A stretch of 25,115 nucleotides of DNA from a virus. The number at the start of each line of letters is the position of its first letter. Position 1 is the stretch's first letter. The position numbers and the translations under genes are program-made. The stretch covers positions 1 to 25,115 of the IMG/VR virus record IMGVR_UViG_3300022929_000183, one strand, 5' to 3'. This document shows, piece after piece, positions 15,032 to 22,526 of the stretch. The notes beneath the pieces are model-generated. The model worked only from the letters and a program-made list of their open reading frames with translations. It ran no database searches and was not told the DNA's origin.

Positions 15032-15676
15032 GTGGTTCTTGATTTTCAATACTGGACAGAGTCCTTTACAGCCCTCGGGGGCCTTTCTTTAGCGGTTCTC
15101 CAATTCCTTTATGGAAAATATAAAGAACAGAAAGCTGATAAAGAGATTGCCAACTTAAACGCTGACTTGTCCCCTGGTTTCGAGATTATAATGACTGCTG
15201 AAAGATGGCAGTTAATAGACGAGACTCTTCAGCGTTTGATGGCCTCCACAGGGATTGACAGGGTTATTTTCTTTATTGCTAAAAACGGTGTAGGGGACCC
15301 CCGCAGAACATACGCCTTTATCCAGAAGCGAGACACCGGGGATCTCTGGTTCCACAGTTTCCAGAATGTGGCCTTGGATGACGATTACAAAATACGCTTG
15401 CGGGAATTGTTTTCTGTAGGGGTACATTCTATCCGAGACTGCACAGCCCTTTCTGTACTTACATTGATAGGGGGTATTTATGCTGAGGAGGGGGTACTCT
15501 CTTCATTTTGGGTAAAACTCCAGCGGTTCATGTCAGGCCCTAATGCATTCTACTGCTACTGCTCTTTCTCCTCGCACACTGGAGAAATATCCAATATAGA
15601 GAAGGTCCGATGTGCGGAAGCTGTAAGGATTATAACCCCTATAATTGAAAACTCTATTGTGTTTAATAAGGTGTAA
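15032..15676 (+). CDS. Membrane-anchored GAF-like domain protein
   Basis: 214 aa from GTG 15032, with AGGG about 9 nt upstream. A single hydrophobic segment (about 13-28, TALGGLSLAVLQFLYG) is followed by a charged coiled-coil-like linker (29-46). Then comes an alpha/beta domain (about 50-207) whose order and pattern resemble a GAF fold: helix ETLQRLMASTGIDRVIFFIAKNG, strands YAFIQKR and LWFHSFQNVAL, and a closing helix IEKVRCAEAVRIITPIIENS. Four cysteines (C137, C175, C177, C194) lie in the second half. GAF domains usually bind small ligands or sense redox state. In a late phage operon this could be a membrane sensor, superinfection factor or lysis regulator. The GAF call is by eye only. Confidence 0.5.
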   Translation: MVLDFQYWTESFTALGGLSLAVLQFLYGKYKEQKADKEIANLNADLSPGFEIIMTAERWQLIDETLQRLMASTGIDRVIFFIAKNGVGDPRRTYAFIQKRDTGDLWFHSFQNVALDDDYKIRLRELFSVGVHSIRDCTALSVLTLIGGIYAEEGVLSSFWVKLQRFMSGPNAFYCYCSFSSHTGEISNIEKVRCAEAVRIITPIIENSIVFNKV

Positions 15677-15679
15677 GCG

Positions 15680-16072
15680 ATGAAAGACCCCCGGACACTC
15701 CCCATCGCAGACCTCATCGTAGCCCCTGAGTCGTATAAGAATGCGGATACTGCTCTCCTCTTCTCTATCTGTAACGGCTGTGGCTCCTCACAGAGTAAGT
15801 TTGACTTAGTACCTGATACACTATACGGATTAGACATCTCACCAGCTTGTTTCCCTCACGACTGGGCTTATAAGTTTGGAAAGACTAAGCAGGATAAGCA
15901 ACAGGCTGATTTTGACTTCCTCCGTAATATGCTTACCTTGATAAACAACGATACAGGCTTTATAGGGATCATGTTGAGGATCCCTAGAAGGCGTAGAGCT
16001 TTGAAGTATTACGAAGCTGTAAACCGTTTTGGAGATAAGGCTTTCTGGGCTGGTAAGACACAAGTACGCTAA
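15680..16072 (+). CDS. Phospholipase A2-like protein
   Basis: 130 aa, AAGGTG just upstream of ATG 15680. CNGCGS (31-36) resembles a glycine-rich calcium loop. ACFPHDWAY (56-64) carries the HDxxY signature with H60, D61 and Y64. A second acidic position occurs in ADFDFLRN (D77/D79). This is the core pattern of secreted and parvovirus-type PLA2, which cleave the sn-2 ester of phospholipids with a His-Asp pair and calcium. The C-terminus is basic and helical (IPRRRRALKYYEAVNRFGDKAFW). There is no signal peptide, so it would act in the virion during entry or after lysis begins. It could alternatively be a non-catalytic relative. It sits between a membrane protein and a lipoprotein. Confidence 0.62.
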   Translation: MKDPRTLPIADLIVAPESYKNADTALLFSICNGCGSSQSKFDLVPDTLYGLDISPACFPHDWAYKFGKTKQDKQQADFDFLRNMLTLINNDTGFIGIMLRIPRRRRALKYYEAVNRFGDKAFWAGKTQVR

Positions 16073-16091
16073 ATCGACATAAGGACACATC

Positions 16092-16352
16092 ATGTACACT
16101 AAATCGCTTTTCTTAATCACGTTATTTGCACTAACAGCCTGTGGAGGTTGCAGTACATTCTCTCCTGAGTCCCTTGGCGTAAACGCTGACGATAACGCTT
16201 TCCAGTGTATTCGTGTAGAGCTGGATGGGTACTTTACAGACAGCAACGCCGGTACGGTTCGCTTTGAAGCACCAGGTAACCTGACTATTAAGGATCTAAG
16301 CCCTGAACAGATAATGGCACTTGATGCAATGGCTGAAAGGATGGGCTGCTAA
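16092..16352 (+). CDS. Small lipoprotein
   Basis: 86 aa, with AAGGA upstream. A lysine near the N-terminus, a hydrophobic stretch LFLITLFALTAC and a lipobox LTAC place the modified cysteine at 17; a second cysteine follows at 20. The residue after C17 is Gly, so outer-membrane sorting is expected. The mature part (about 70 residues) has two more Cys and strands around CIRVELDGYF and TVRFEAPG. It is not embedded in another reading frame, so it is not a classic Rz1. It could be a superinfection-exclusion lipoprotein or part of an envelope-acting set with the PLA2-like and membrane proteins; function is unproven. The stop is followed immediately by the GTG of the next gene. Confidence 0.68.
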   Translation: MYTKSLFLITLFALTACGGCSTFSPESLGVNADDNAFQCIRVELDGYFTDSNAGTVRFEAPGNLTIKDLSPEQIMALDAMAERMGC

Positions 16353-18005
16353 GTGGCGAGTACTGAACAGATCCTTGGTTGGCTACAGAAGAACCCCCAA
16401 GCTACTGATGCGGACATCTTCGCTATCATGCAGGCGAGTGGGACTACTCCTGAGCAGCTTGCACAGGCTACTGGTAAGCCTGTAGAGGCTGTCCAACAGC
16501 GTTACGATAACCAGTATGCCAACGCTCTTACTGTTCCTGTACCTACCGCGCCTCCAGCACTCTCTGGGCTACTCGCACAGCCCTCAAAGGCACAGCCGAC
16601 CCTGCCTACTAGCGCCATTCAGAGGGGAGCTGGTATTAATATAGGAGACTCCCTATTAAAAACTATACTAGGGAATGCCAATGTAGGACAGACTCCTGCG
16701 GATGCTGCAGCGGCTGCCGCTATCGATAGAGCTGCTGGGGCTGTTTTAGAAGCTGGCGGGAGTGCTGCGGCTGCAGAAGCGGCTGCTCAGGCAGCAGGGG
16801 CAGGCTTAAACGGGGGCCTCACATTAGATTTTAACCCTGCTACTATGCTCCTCACCAGCATGGCTAAGTTCATTAAAAGCAAGTGGGACAGCGCGGATGC
16901 CCGTCAGGAGGCTTATAAGCAGTGGAAAATAGCTAATAATGATGCAATAGCCGCTGCTGGTTTAGATGTTAATAGTAACAACACCCCTGAGGCTATGCTC
17001 TCTAGTTTGGGCGTTTCTGCTGAAAACGCAGCCGACCTAGACCCTACAGGTATCCTCAAAGAGATAGAGAGCCTTGGCGGGAGCCGCTATAACTTTCCTA
17101 GTGATATTTTTGGACCTTCTACAGTATCGGAACAGGCTCAAGCAGCTACTGGAGGCGCTACTCCACAGGGCTATAAAGAGATACCGGCTAGTCAAGCACC
17201 GCCCCAAGATGCCATAGAGGGAGTCTTTCAAGACACAGCAGGCGCTACCTGGGGATATGACGTACAAGGTAACAAGTGGAAGATAGCAAATGCTCCGGAG
17301 ATCGCCACTCTAGATAACTCCGGTGGCGGTGGTGGTGGCGGCGGGTCAGATAACGCTGCAGACACCACTATCGTTACAGGAGACCCTTCCTTATCAGGCG
17401 GGGACATCCCCACAGCTCCTGAGAAGCCCGTAGAAGGGGATACAGTAGTCACTAATGCTAACGCTAAGGGTAGGGAGGGTTCTACTATTGTGTGGACGCA
17501 TAGGAACCCTGACGGTTCCGTTGTAGCCTCTGATCCTATGGGTGAAATATGGGAAGTATCCCCTCCTACGGAAAAGCAAACGCCTGTAATCCCTACTATT
17601 ATTACCAGTACCGCAGGCCCCGCACAAGGCACGAGCACAGGAACAGGCCCCGGCACAGGCACTGGAGGGACCGGCACAGGCACTGGAGGGACTGGTACAG
17701 GCACTGGAGGGACCGGCACAGGCACTAGCACGGCTGACTCCGGAACTACCCCTGACTCTCCTGTGATGGTAGGTACTATACCCGCTACAGGCACTACTCC
17801 AGACCCCGGCACTACTACTGGAACAGGCCCCGGAACAGGTCCCGGAACAGGTCCCGATACAGGAGGCGCTAAAGGAGGAATGTTCGGATTAGGAGCTACT
17901 GAGACTACTCAGATGGTTTTCCCAGAGCTATACAAACTTTCTTCCACGCCTTACACACTTGTTGGGAACCTGCTCTCCCGCCCTAACAGAGGATTATTTT
18001 CTTGA
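16353..18005 (+). CDS. Gly/Thr/Pro-rich virion protein of unknown function
   Basis: 550 aa with a GTG start directly after the previous stop. Residues 1-55 form helices ([41 protein letters not shown]) of a type common in podoviral internal or tail proteins. Residues 110-150 are Ala-rich and may be amphipathic. A run of Gly occurs near 325-333. The segment from about 430 to 500 is low-complexity GTG/GPGTG repeat. The last 45 residues ([18 protein letters not shown]...) form a separate motif. It precedes the adaptor gene and overlaps its TTG start (TTGA). A virion protein with flexible linkers is likely. Confidence 0.6.
   Translation: MASTEQILGWLQKNPQATDADIFAIMQASGTTPEQLAQATGKPVEAVQQRYDNQYANALTVPVPTAPPALSGLLAQPSKAQPTLPTSAIQRGAGINIGDSLLKTILGNANVGQTPADAAAAAAIDRAAGAVLEAGGSAAAAEAAAQAAGAGLNGGLTLDFNPATMLLTSMAKFIKSKWDSADARQEAYKQWKIANNDAIAAAGLDVNSNNTPEAMLSSLGVSAENAADLDPTGILKEIESLGGSRYNFPSDIFGPSTVSEQAQAATGGATPQGYKEIPASQAPPQDAIEGVFQDTAGATWGYDVQGNKWKIANAPEIATLDNSGGGGGGGGSDNAADTTIVTGDPSLSGGDIPTAPEKPVEGDTVVTNANAKGREGSTIVWTHRNPDGSVVASDPMGEIWEVSPPTEKQTPVIPTIITSTAGPAQGTSTGTGPGTGTGGTGTGTGGTGTGTGGTGTGTSTADSGTTPDSPVMVGTIPATGTTPDPGTTTGTGPGTGPGTGPDTGGAKGGMFGLGATETTQMVFPELYKLSSTPYTLVGNLLSRPNRGLFS
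17652..17727. repeat. 21-bp tandem repeat encoding GTGTGGT
   Basis: About 3.6 copies of a 21-bp unit occur head to tail inside the Gly/Thr-rich gene, each unit encoding seven residues (GTGTGGT). Copies differ by only a few third-position changes. A shorter 12-bp repeat encoding GPGT follows near 17822-17855. Because the unit is a multiple of three, slippage would change length without breaking the frame. Confidence 0.8.
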
Positions 18006-18649
18006 CTTACTTACAGTTTATCAATCAGGTATTAGTAAGGATGCGTGAGAGTGAGGTGCTTACTCCTACGGATACCTCTTACTCCTCTCTCGTGGGCTTA
18101 CTCGTTAACGATGCTAAAAAGATGGTAGAGACTGCTTGGGACTGGGCAGGTCTCCGGAGTACCTTGACAGTATCCGCTACCTCAGGAACTAATGAGTACA
18201 CTCTCACAGGAAGCGGATTCGCCTATAAGTTCTTGGACGCTTACAACGATACTCAAGATACCCGCCTAGCGCTAACCACTCAGAATGATATGAACACCAA
18301 GATCAAACTGAATACAGCAGCCTCTGCGGCTCCTTATATGTTTAGCCTTAATGGCTTAGACAGTGCAGGGGATCAAAAGATTATTGTGTATCCCACTCCA
18401 GATGCGAGTTACACCTTGCGTTTCGATTGTGTAGTCCGTGAAGCTGATATGTCAGCCGCCGCAGACACTACAGCGCTCCCTTCACAGCCTATTGTGCTGT
18501 ACGCATGGGCGTTAGCGTCACGCGAAAGGGGCGAGACCGGAGGCACATCAGCTCAGGAGCTATTCGCTTTAGCAGACCGTTCCTTGGCAGACTCTATCTC
18601 CTTGGAAGCTCATAAGTATGCAGCGGAACTTACCTGGAGAGTTAACTAA
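18002..18649 (+). CDS. Tail adaptor / tail tubular protein A-like
   Basis: 215 aa. The TTG start at 18002 is chosen because AGAGGA (17988-17993) lies 8 nt upstream and the translated [18 protein letters not shown] matches the conserved N-terminus of the T7 gp11 family. The next in-frame ATG at 18041 would delete it. [18 protein letters not shown] is also typical. These proteins form the ring under the portal and gate DNA. Helices at the start are followed by beta strands ([15 protein letters not shown]). The start overlaps the previous stop (TTGA) and the end forms TAATG with the next gene. Length is close to T7 gp11. Confidence 0.8.
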   Translation: MTYLQFINQVLVRMRESEVLTPTDTSYSSLVGLLVNDAKKMVETAWDWAGLRSTLTVSATSGTNEYTLTGSGFAYKFLDAYNDTQDTRLALTTQNDMNTKIKLNTAASAAPYMFSLNGLDSAGDQKIIVYPTPDASYTLRFDCVVREADMSAAADTTALPSQPIVLYAWALASRERGETGGTSAQELFALADRSLADSISLEAHKYAAELTWRVN

Positions 18650-20169
18650 TGGCCCAACAGCTCCAAGCTATTAACATAGCGGCACCGGGCTTTTATGGGC
18701 TAAACACTCAGGATAGCCCTGTTGACCAGCAGCCGCGGTTTGCTTCCATAGCCTTGAACTGCATTATAGATCAGTACGGCAGGGTGGGAACCCGTAAAGG
18801 TTACCAGTATCTCACTACAGACGCTTCTGCGATTAGTGGCGGGGATGGTATTACTTCTGTGTATGAATATACTTCCTCTACGGGGACTCAAACAGTATTC
18901 AGTACAGGTAACAACTTGATACTTACCGGCACCACTACTTTAGTCGATGCTACCCCTGCGGCTTACACGATTACAGATGAAAACTGGAAGATAGTAGAGC
19001 TTAACGACCACGTATACTTCTTTCAAAGAGACTATGAGCCTCTGGTGTATTCTGAGCATACAGGAGCTGTAGAGGCTATGTCGGCTCACGCCCATGCCGT
19101 GGGTACCCCTCCGGAGGGAAACGAAGCCTTAGCAGCCTTTGGCAAGCTCTTTGTAGCTGACTTTGTAGGAGACAAACACACTATTAAATGGTCTGATACC
19201 TTAGACGGTGCAGTCTGGTCAGGAGGCGCTACTGGCTCCATTGATTTAACTACTGTGTGGCCTTCAGGTAATGACGAGATAGTAGCTTTAGCGCAGCACA
19301 ATAACTTCCTAATAGTATTCGGTAGAAGAACTGTACTGATATACCAAGGAGCAAGCGCCCCAGCCTCTATGACTATTTATGATATTCTAGAGAATGTAGG
19401 ATGCGTTGCAAGGGATTCTGTACAAAATACAGGGGCTGACATCCTCTTCCTTTCTGAAAATGGTGTTATTAGTCTTTCCAGACTTATTCAAGAAAAGTCT
19501 CTTCCTGTGCGGGACATTTCCAAAAATGTAAAAAGCGATATTACAGCCCTCTTAGCAGCAGAGACTGGGGAGATAAAAAGCGCCTACGTGCCAGAACACG
19601 CCTTTTATCTTCTTTCGTTTCCCTCACAAGGTTACGTGTATTGTTTTGATATGCGGGGGATGCTGGAGGACGGTGCTCACAGAACAACGCTCTGGAATGC
19701 CATTGAGCCTCTCTGCTTCCATGTAAACCGGAGTGGGTCTCTCTTGATGGGACACCCGAACGGTATCACTAAGTACACAGGATACCTTGATGACACAGCA
19801 GCGTACACTATGGAGTACTACAGTAACCCTATATCTTTTGGGAACGCCTCTGTCTTAAAGTTCATTAAGAAACTAGCAATGACTATTATAGGGGGTAGCG
19901 GTGTCGTTGCTAACTTGCGGTGGGCATTTGATTATAAAACTGATTATAGGACAGCCGCTTATACCCTTACAAGTGGCGGCGTAGCTCAGTACTCAGTAGC
20001 TGAGTTTAACGAGAGCGAGTACTCAGGTGGTTTGCGCATAACAAGAGCTTCAATAAACGGAAGCGGGTCCGGTTACGTTGTCACAGTAGGACTAACCGTA
20101 AACGTAGAAGGTAATTTCTTGTCAATACAACAGATTGACGTACTAGCACTCCTTGGGAGATTGATATAA
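18649..20169 (+). CDS. Tail tube/stabilisation protein (tail tubular protein B-like)
   Basis: 506 aa. The N-terminus has PGFYGLNTQDSPVDQQPRFA and NCIIDQYGRVGTRKGYQYLT, familiar from proteins next to the adaptor gene in many podoviruses. The body is rich in beta strands with repeated WSDTLDGAVWSGG and NNFLIVFGRRTVLIYQG, consistent with a beta-propeller-like platform. It is shorter than T7 gp12 (about 790 aa), so the nozzle may be simpler or completed by other proteins. It starts at TAATG and ends in another TAATG that opens a six-codon minicistron. Confidence 0.75.
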   Translation: MAQQLQAINIAAPGFYGLNTQDSPVDQQPRFASIALNCIIDQYGRVGTRKGYQYLTTDASAISGGDGITSVYEYTSSTGTQTVFSTGNNLILTGTTTLVDATPAAYTITDENWKIVELNDHVYFFQRDYEPLVYSEHTGAVEAMSAHAHAVGTPPEGNEALAAFGKLFVADFVGDKHTIKWSDTLDGAVWSGGATGSIDLTTVWPSGNDEIVALAQHNNFLIVFGRRTVLIYQGASAPASMTIYDILENVGCVARDSVQNTGADILFLSENGVISLSRLIQEKSLPVRDISKNVKSDITALLAAETGEIKSAYVPEHAFYLLSFPSQGYVYCFDMRGMLEDGAHRTTLWNAIEPLCFHVNRSGSLLMGHPNGITKYTGYLDDTAAYTMEYYSNPISFGNASVLKFIKKLAMTIIGGSGVVANLRWAFDYKTDYRTAAYTLTSGGVAQYSVAEFNESEYSGGLRITRASINGSGSGYVVTVGLTVNVEGNFLSIQQIDVLALLGRLI

Positions 20170-20189
20170 TGAACAAAGGTACACTATAA
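20169..20189 (+). other. Six-codon minicistron linking two tail genes
   Basis: ATG AAC AAA GGT ACA CTA TAA occupies exactly the interval. Its ATG overlaps the upstream stop (TAATG) and its stop overlaps the next start (TAATG). It contains AAAGG, 9 nt before ATG 20189, so it also carries the ribosome site of the next gene. The peptide MNKGTL is probably of no use itself. Confidence 0.5.
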
Positions 20190-21136
20190 TGGATTGGTCC
20201 ACGATACTAAGCGGTCTCTTCGGGGCTGGTGCTCAGAGCGCATTAGCGAACTATGGCGTTAACCAGGTACAGCAGGCTGGTAAGGATACGGCCTCTATGC
20301 TCTCCGGAGTAGCCGATCAAGCTCAAGCAGGCTTGCAGTTTAAACCGTACACGGTCACTACTGGCGGCGCTGGCGGCGGCTTAGGCTCCTTCACAGCAGG
20401 GCCTACTGGAACGGCTATGGAACTCTCTCCAGATTACCAGCAGCTCGTACAGCAGCTCACAGGTGCCGGTATGGGCCAGCTCATGGGATCTACAGGTTCC
20501 ATAGACAGTAGGGCATCGGACATCACATCAGCTATGGAGGCTGCTTCTGCGCCCTCCAGAGAGCGTGAACGTCTCGCCCTTGAAGAGCGTTTGCTTGGTC
20601 AGGGTCGTTTAGGCGTACAGACAGCCCAGTATGGCGGTACTCCTGAGCAGCTTGCTCTGTCTAAAGCTATTGAAGAGCAGCGCATGAACAACACTGTTAT
20701 GGGCCGCCAGCAGGCTATGGGGGAGCAGCTCCAACAGTATAACATTGGTCAGGGCCTCTTCCAAAATAGCTTTACTCCTCAGCAGATGCTCCTCAACACT
20801 CTGCAAGGCACTCAAGGCTTTGCTGAACTGTCTAACCGCATGCAGCAGCAGCAGGCCGTTACAGGTGCTGAACTGGCTACTAGGGGCGGTGAAGCTCAGA
20901 TGCAGGGTGAGCAGATGGCTAACGTCCTACGCCAGACTTATCTCCAGAAAGCTCTGGAGGGTTTACTGGCTGGTAATGTCAGCGCTGACGGTTCCTCACA
21001 GGGGAGTATCCTGAGCGGCTTGTTCGGTAACATTAGTGATATGTTTGGAGGCGGTGCTGGTAGTGCTCCCCTTGCAGGAACCCCTACAGCTCAACAAATA
21101 GCGGATTACTACGGGAGCTTAAACACTAATGGCTGA
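20189..21136 (+). CDS. Internal virion / ejection protein (T7 gp14-like position)
   Basis: 315 aa, rich in Gln, Ala and Gly. The N-terminal WSTILSGLFGAGAQSALANYG is amphipathic to hydrophobic and could enter a membrane. The middle is helical and Gln-rich (EQRMNNTVMGRQQAMGEQLQQYN, NRMQQQQAVTGAELATRG). The C-terminus holds a Gly-rich patch (LFGNISDMFGGGAGS). First of three large genes after the tail tube, matching the place of gp14, gp15 and gp16 in T7, which leave the head and build a DNA-translocation channel across the envelope. The assignment is by position and composition. It overlaps the next gene by 8 bp. Confidence 0.65.
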   Translation: MDWSTILSGLFGAGAQSALANYGVNQVQQAGKDTASMLSGVADQAQAGLQFKPYTVTTGGAGGGLGSFTAGPTGTAMELSPDYQQLVQQLTGAGMGQLMGSTGSIDSRASDITSAMEAASAPSRERERLALEERLLGQGRLGVQTAQYGGTPEQLALSKAIEEQRMNNTVMGRQQAMGEQLQQYNIGQGLFQNSFTPQQMLLNTLQGTQGFAELSNRMQQQQAVTGAELATRGGEAQMQGEQMANVLRQTYLQKALEGLLAGNVSADGSSQGSILSGLFGNISDMFGGGAGSAPLAGTPTAQQIADYYGSLNTNG

Positions 21137-22526
21137 TTCATTCGCACAAGGTTTAATACAGAACCTCTTACAGTCTACACAGGCTCCACAGGGGCCTTCA
21201 TCGGCTGACCTGGCAGCTATCATGCAGTCCAAGAACCCTATGGCTACCTACATGGCAGCTAACGTGGATAGGACCGCTGGTAAGATTGGGGAAGGCGTTA
21301 GAGGCATGTTAAGTGGCATCAAAGGGCAGGAAGGCTCTGTACTGAGTCCTAATGAGGCTCTCCAGCAGCAGCTCTCCAGTACTAATATGAACACCTCCGA
21401 GGGCCTCCTGAAAGCGGCTCAACTGGCTAAGTCCGTAGGAAAGGCAGCAGAGGCTGTGCAGTTGACTATGGCGGCTCAGGAGTTGAAGGTTAAGGAGGAT
21501 GCTCAAGCGGCAGCTCTTACTCAGCAAGGACTACAAAGGGCTACTGGCACTACTTACCTCACAGACCTTGCTAGTACGGTTACTGACAAGAAAGCTAAGG
21601 CAGAGATACTTGCTTTAATGAATCCAGTAAGTTCGGGGGCTATGAGTGTCCAAGAGGCCAGTGCTCAGGCTGAAAAGATAATGACTCGTTATAAGGTAGA
21701 TGCCAAGCCATTAGAGGGGAGTAATTACAAAGTTGTCGGCAACGCTGTCTTTGATACTACTACAAAAGAGTGGCTTACCCCGCCTACTGTTAAAGGCGAT
21801 AAAGAAGCTGCTGGCGGTTTAGCAGAGCAGCCCGGTATTGATTTTGACCAGTATGATCCTACATCTTTTCAGGAAGCTAGTAATGCTTTTGACCAAGCTA
21901 AGACACCGGAAGCCAAGCAGGCGGCGATGTCCTTGCTTCTGCCTAAGCCGAGGACTGGTGAAGAATGGCGAATGCTGAATGGCGCTAAAGTAATTTACCC
22001 TGTAACAGGGGAACCCCGTCAACAGGCGAACAAGGCAATAGCAGCCGCGAACAATGCCCGTAACATGGCAAAACGGAGTGGTGAAAACTTCATTGAAGTT
22101 ACTGATGGTATTCTAAACGACTTAAACTCTGGCAAGACTTCCACAGGAGCCTTCGCTGGTGTTCTCGGCTATGTGCCCGGTACTCCTTACTGGGACCAGC
22201 GTGTTAGTGTAGACACACTCTTATCTAACTTGGGGATTGATGCTTTAAGTGAGAGTAGAGCGTCTAGCGTTAACGGTTCTTCTGGCTTTGGGCAGTTGAC
22301 ACAATCAGAGATGGTTCTCTTAAAAGAGAAAGTCCGTAACCTCTCTCTAAGTCAGAGTCAGAAGCAGTTTACAGAGAACCTATTAGCTGTCCGTGAGACT
22401 TACGCTTCCATGCTTGCTAAGGATGGTGGTGAAATGACTATGGCAGACTACGTGGGCGCTCCTCGCCAGGTAAGCACTATAGCAGCCCCGTCCGGAACTG
22501 AATACACTGTTGAGGTGGTTCAATAA
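21129..22526 (+). CDS. Internal virion / ejection protein (T7 gp15-like position)
   Basis: 465 aa, largely helical. The N-terminal part has FAQGLIQNLLQSTQAP and GKIGEGVRGMLSGIKGQ. Long Ala/Gln/Lys helices follow (AAQLAKSVGKAAEAVQLTMAAQELKVKED), then a more globular middle (NYKVVGNAVFDTTTKEWLTPP) and a C-terminal helical part with LTQSEMVLLKEKVRNLSLSQSQKQFTENLL. No enzyme motif is seen. Its place between two other ejection-type proteins and its high Gln content support an internal virion role. TAATG joins it to the next gene. Confidence 0.65.
   Translation: MADSFAQGLIQNLLQSTQAPQGPSSADLAAIMQSKNPMATYMAANVDRTAGKIGEGVRGMLSGIKGQEGSVLSPNEALQQQLSSTNMNTSEGLLKAAQLAKSVGKAAEAVQLTMAAQELKVKEDAQAAALTQQGLQRATGTTYLTDLASTVTDKKAKAEILALMNPVSSGAMSVQEASAQAEKIMTRYKVDAKPLEGSNYKVVGNAVFDTTTKEWLTPPTVKGDKEAAGGLAEQPGIDFDQYDPTSFQEASNAFDQAKTPEAKQAAMSLLLPKPRTGEEWRMLNGAKVIYPVTGEPRQQANKAIAAANNARNMAKRSGENFIEVTDGILNDLNSGKTSTGAFAGVLGYVPGTPYWDQRVSVDTLLSNLGIDALSESRASSVNGSSGFGQLTQSEMVLLKEKVRNLSLSQSQKQFTENLLAVRETYASMLAKDGGEMTMADYVGAPRQVSTIAAPSGTEYTVEVVQ

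Noticed and set aside
17228-17812. Minus-strand frame rich in VPVPVPP
   Set aside because: It is the reverse complement of the GTG tandem repeat, not an independent gene.
17652-17855. CRISPR-like array
   Set aside because: Repeats are contiguous, in frame and without spacers.
18002-18030. TTGACT as a -35 box of a further promoter
   Set aside because: No -10-like hexamer lies at a 16-18 nt spacing; the bases are the TTG start and second codon of the adaptor gene.
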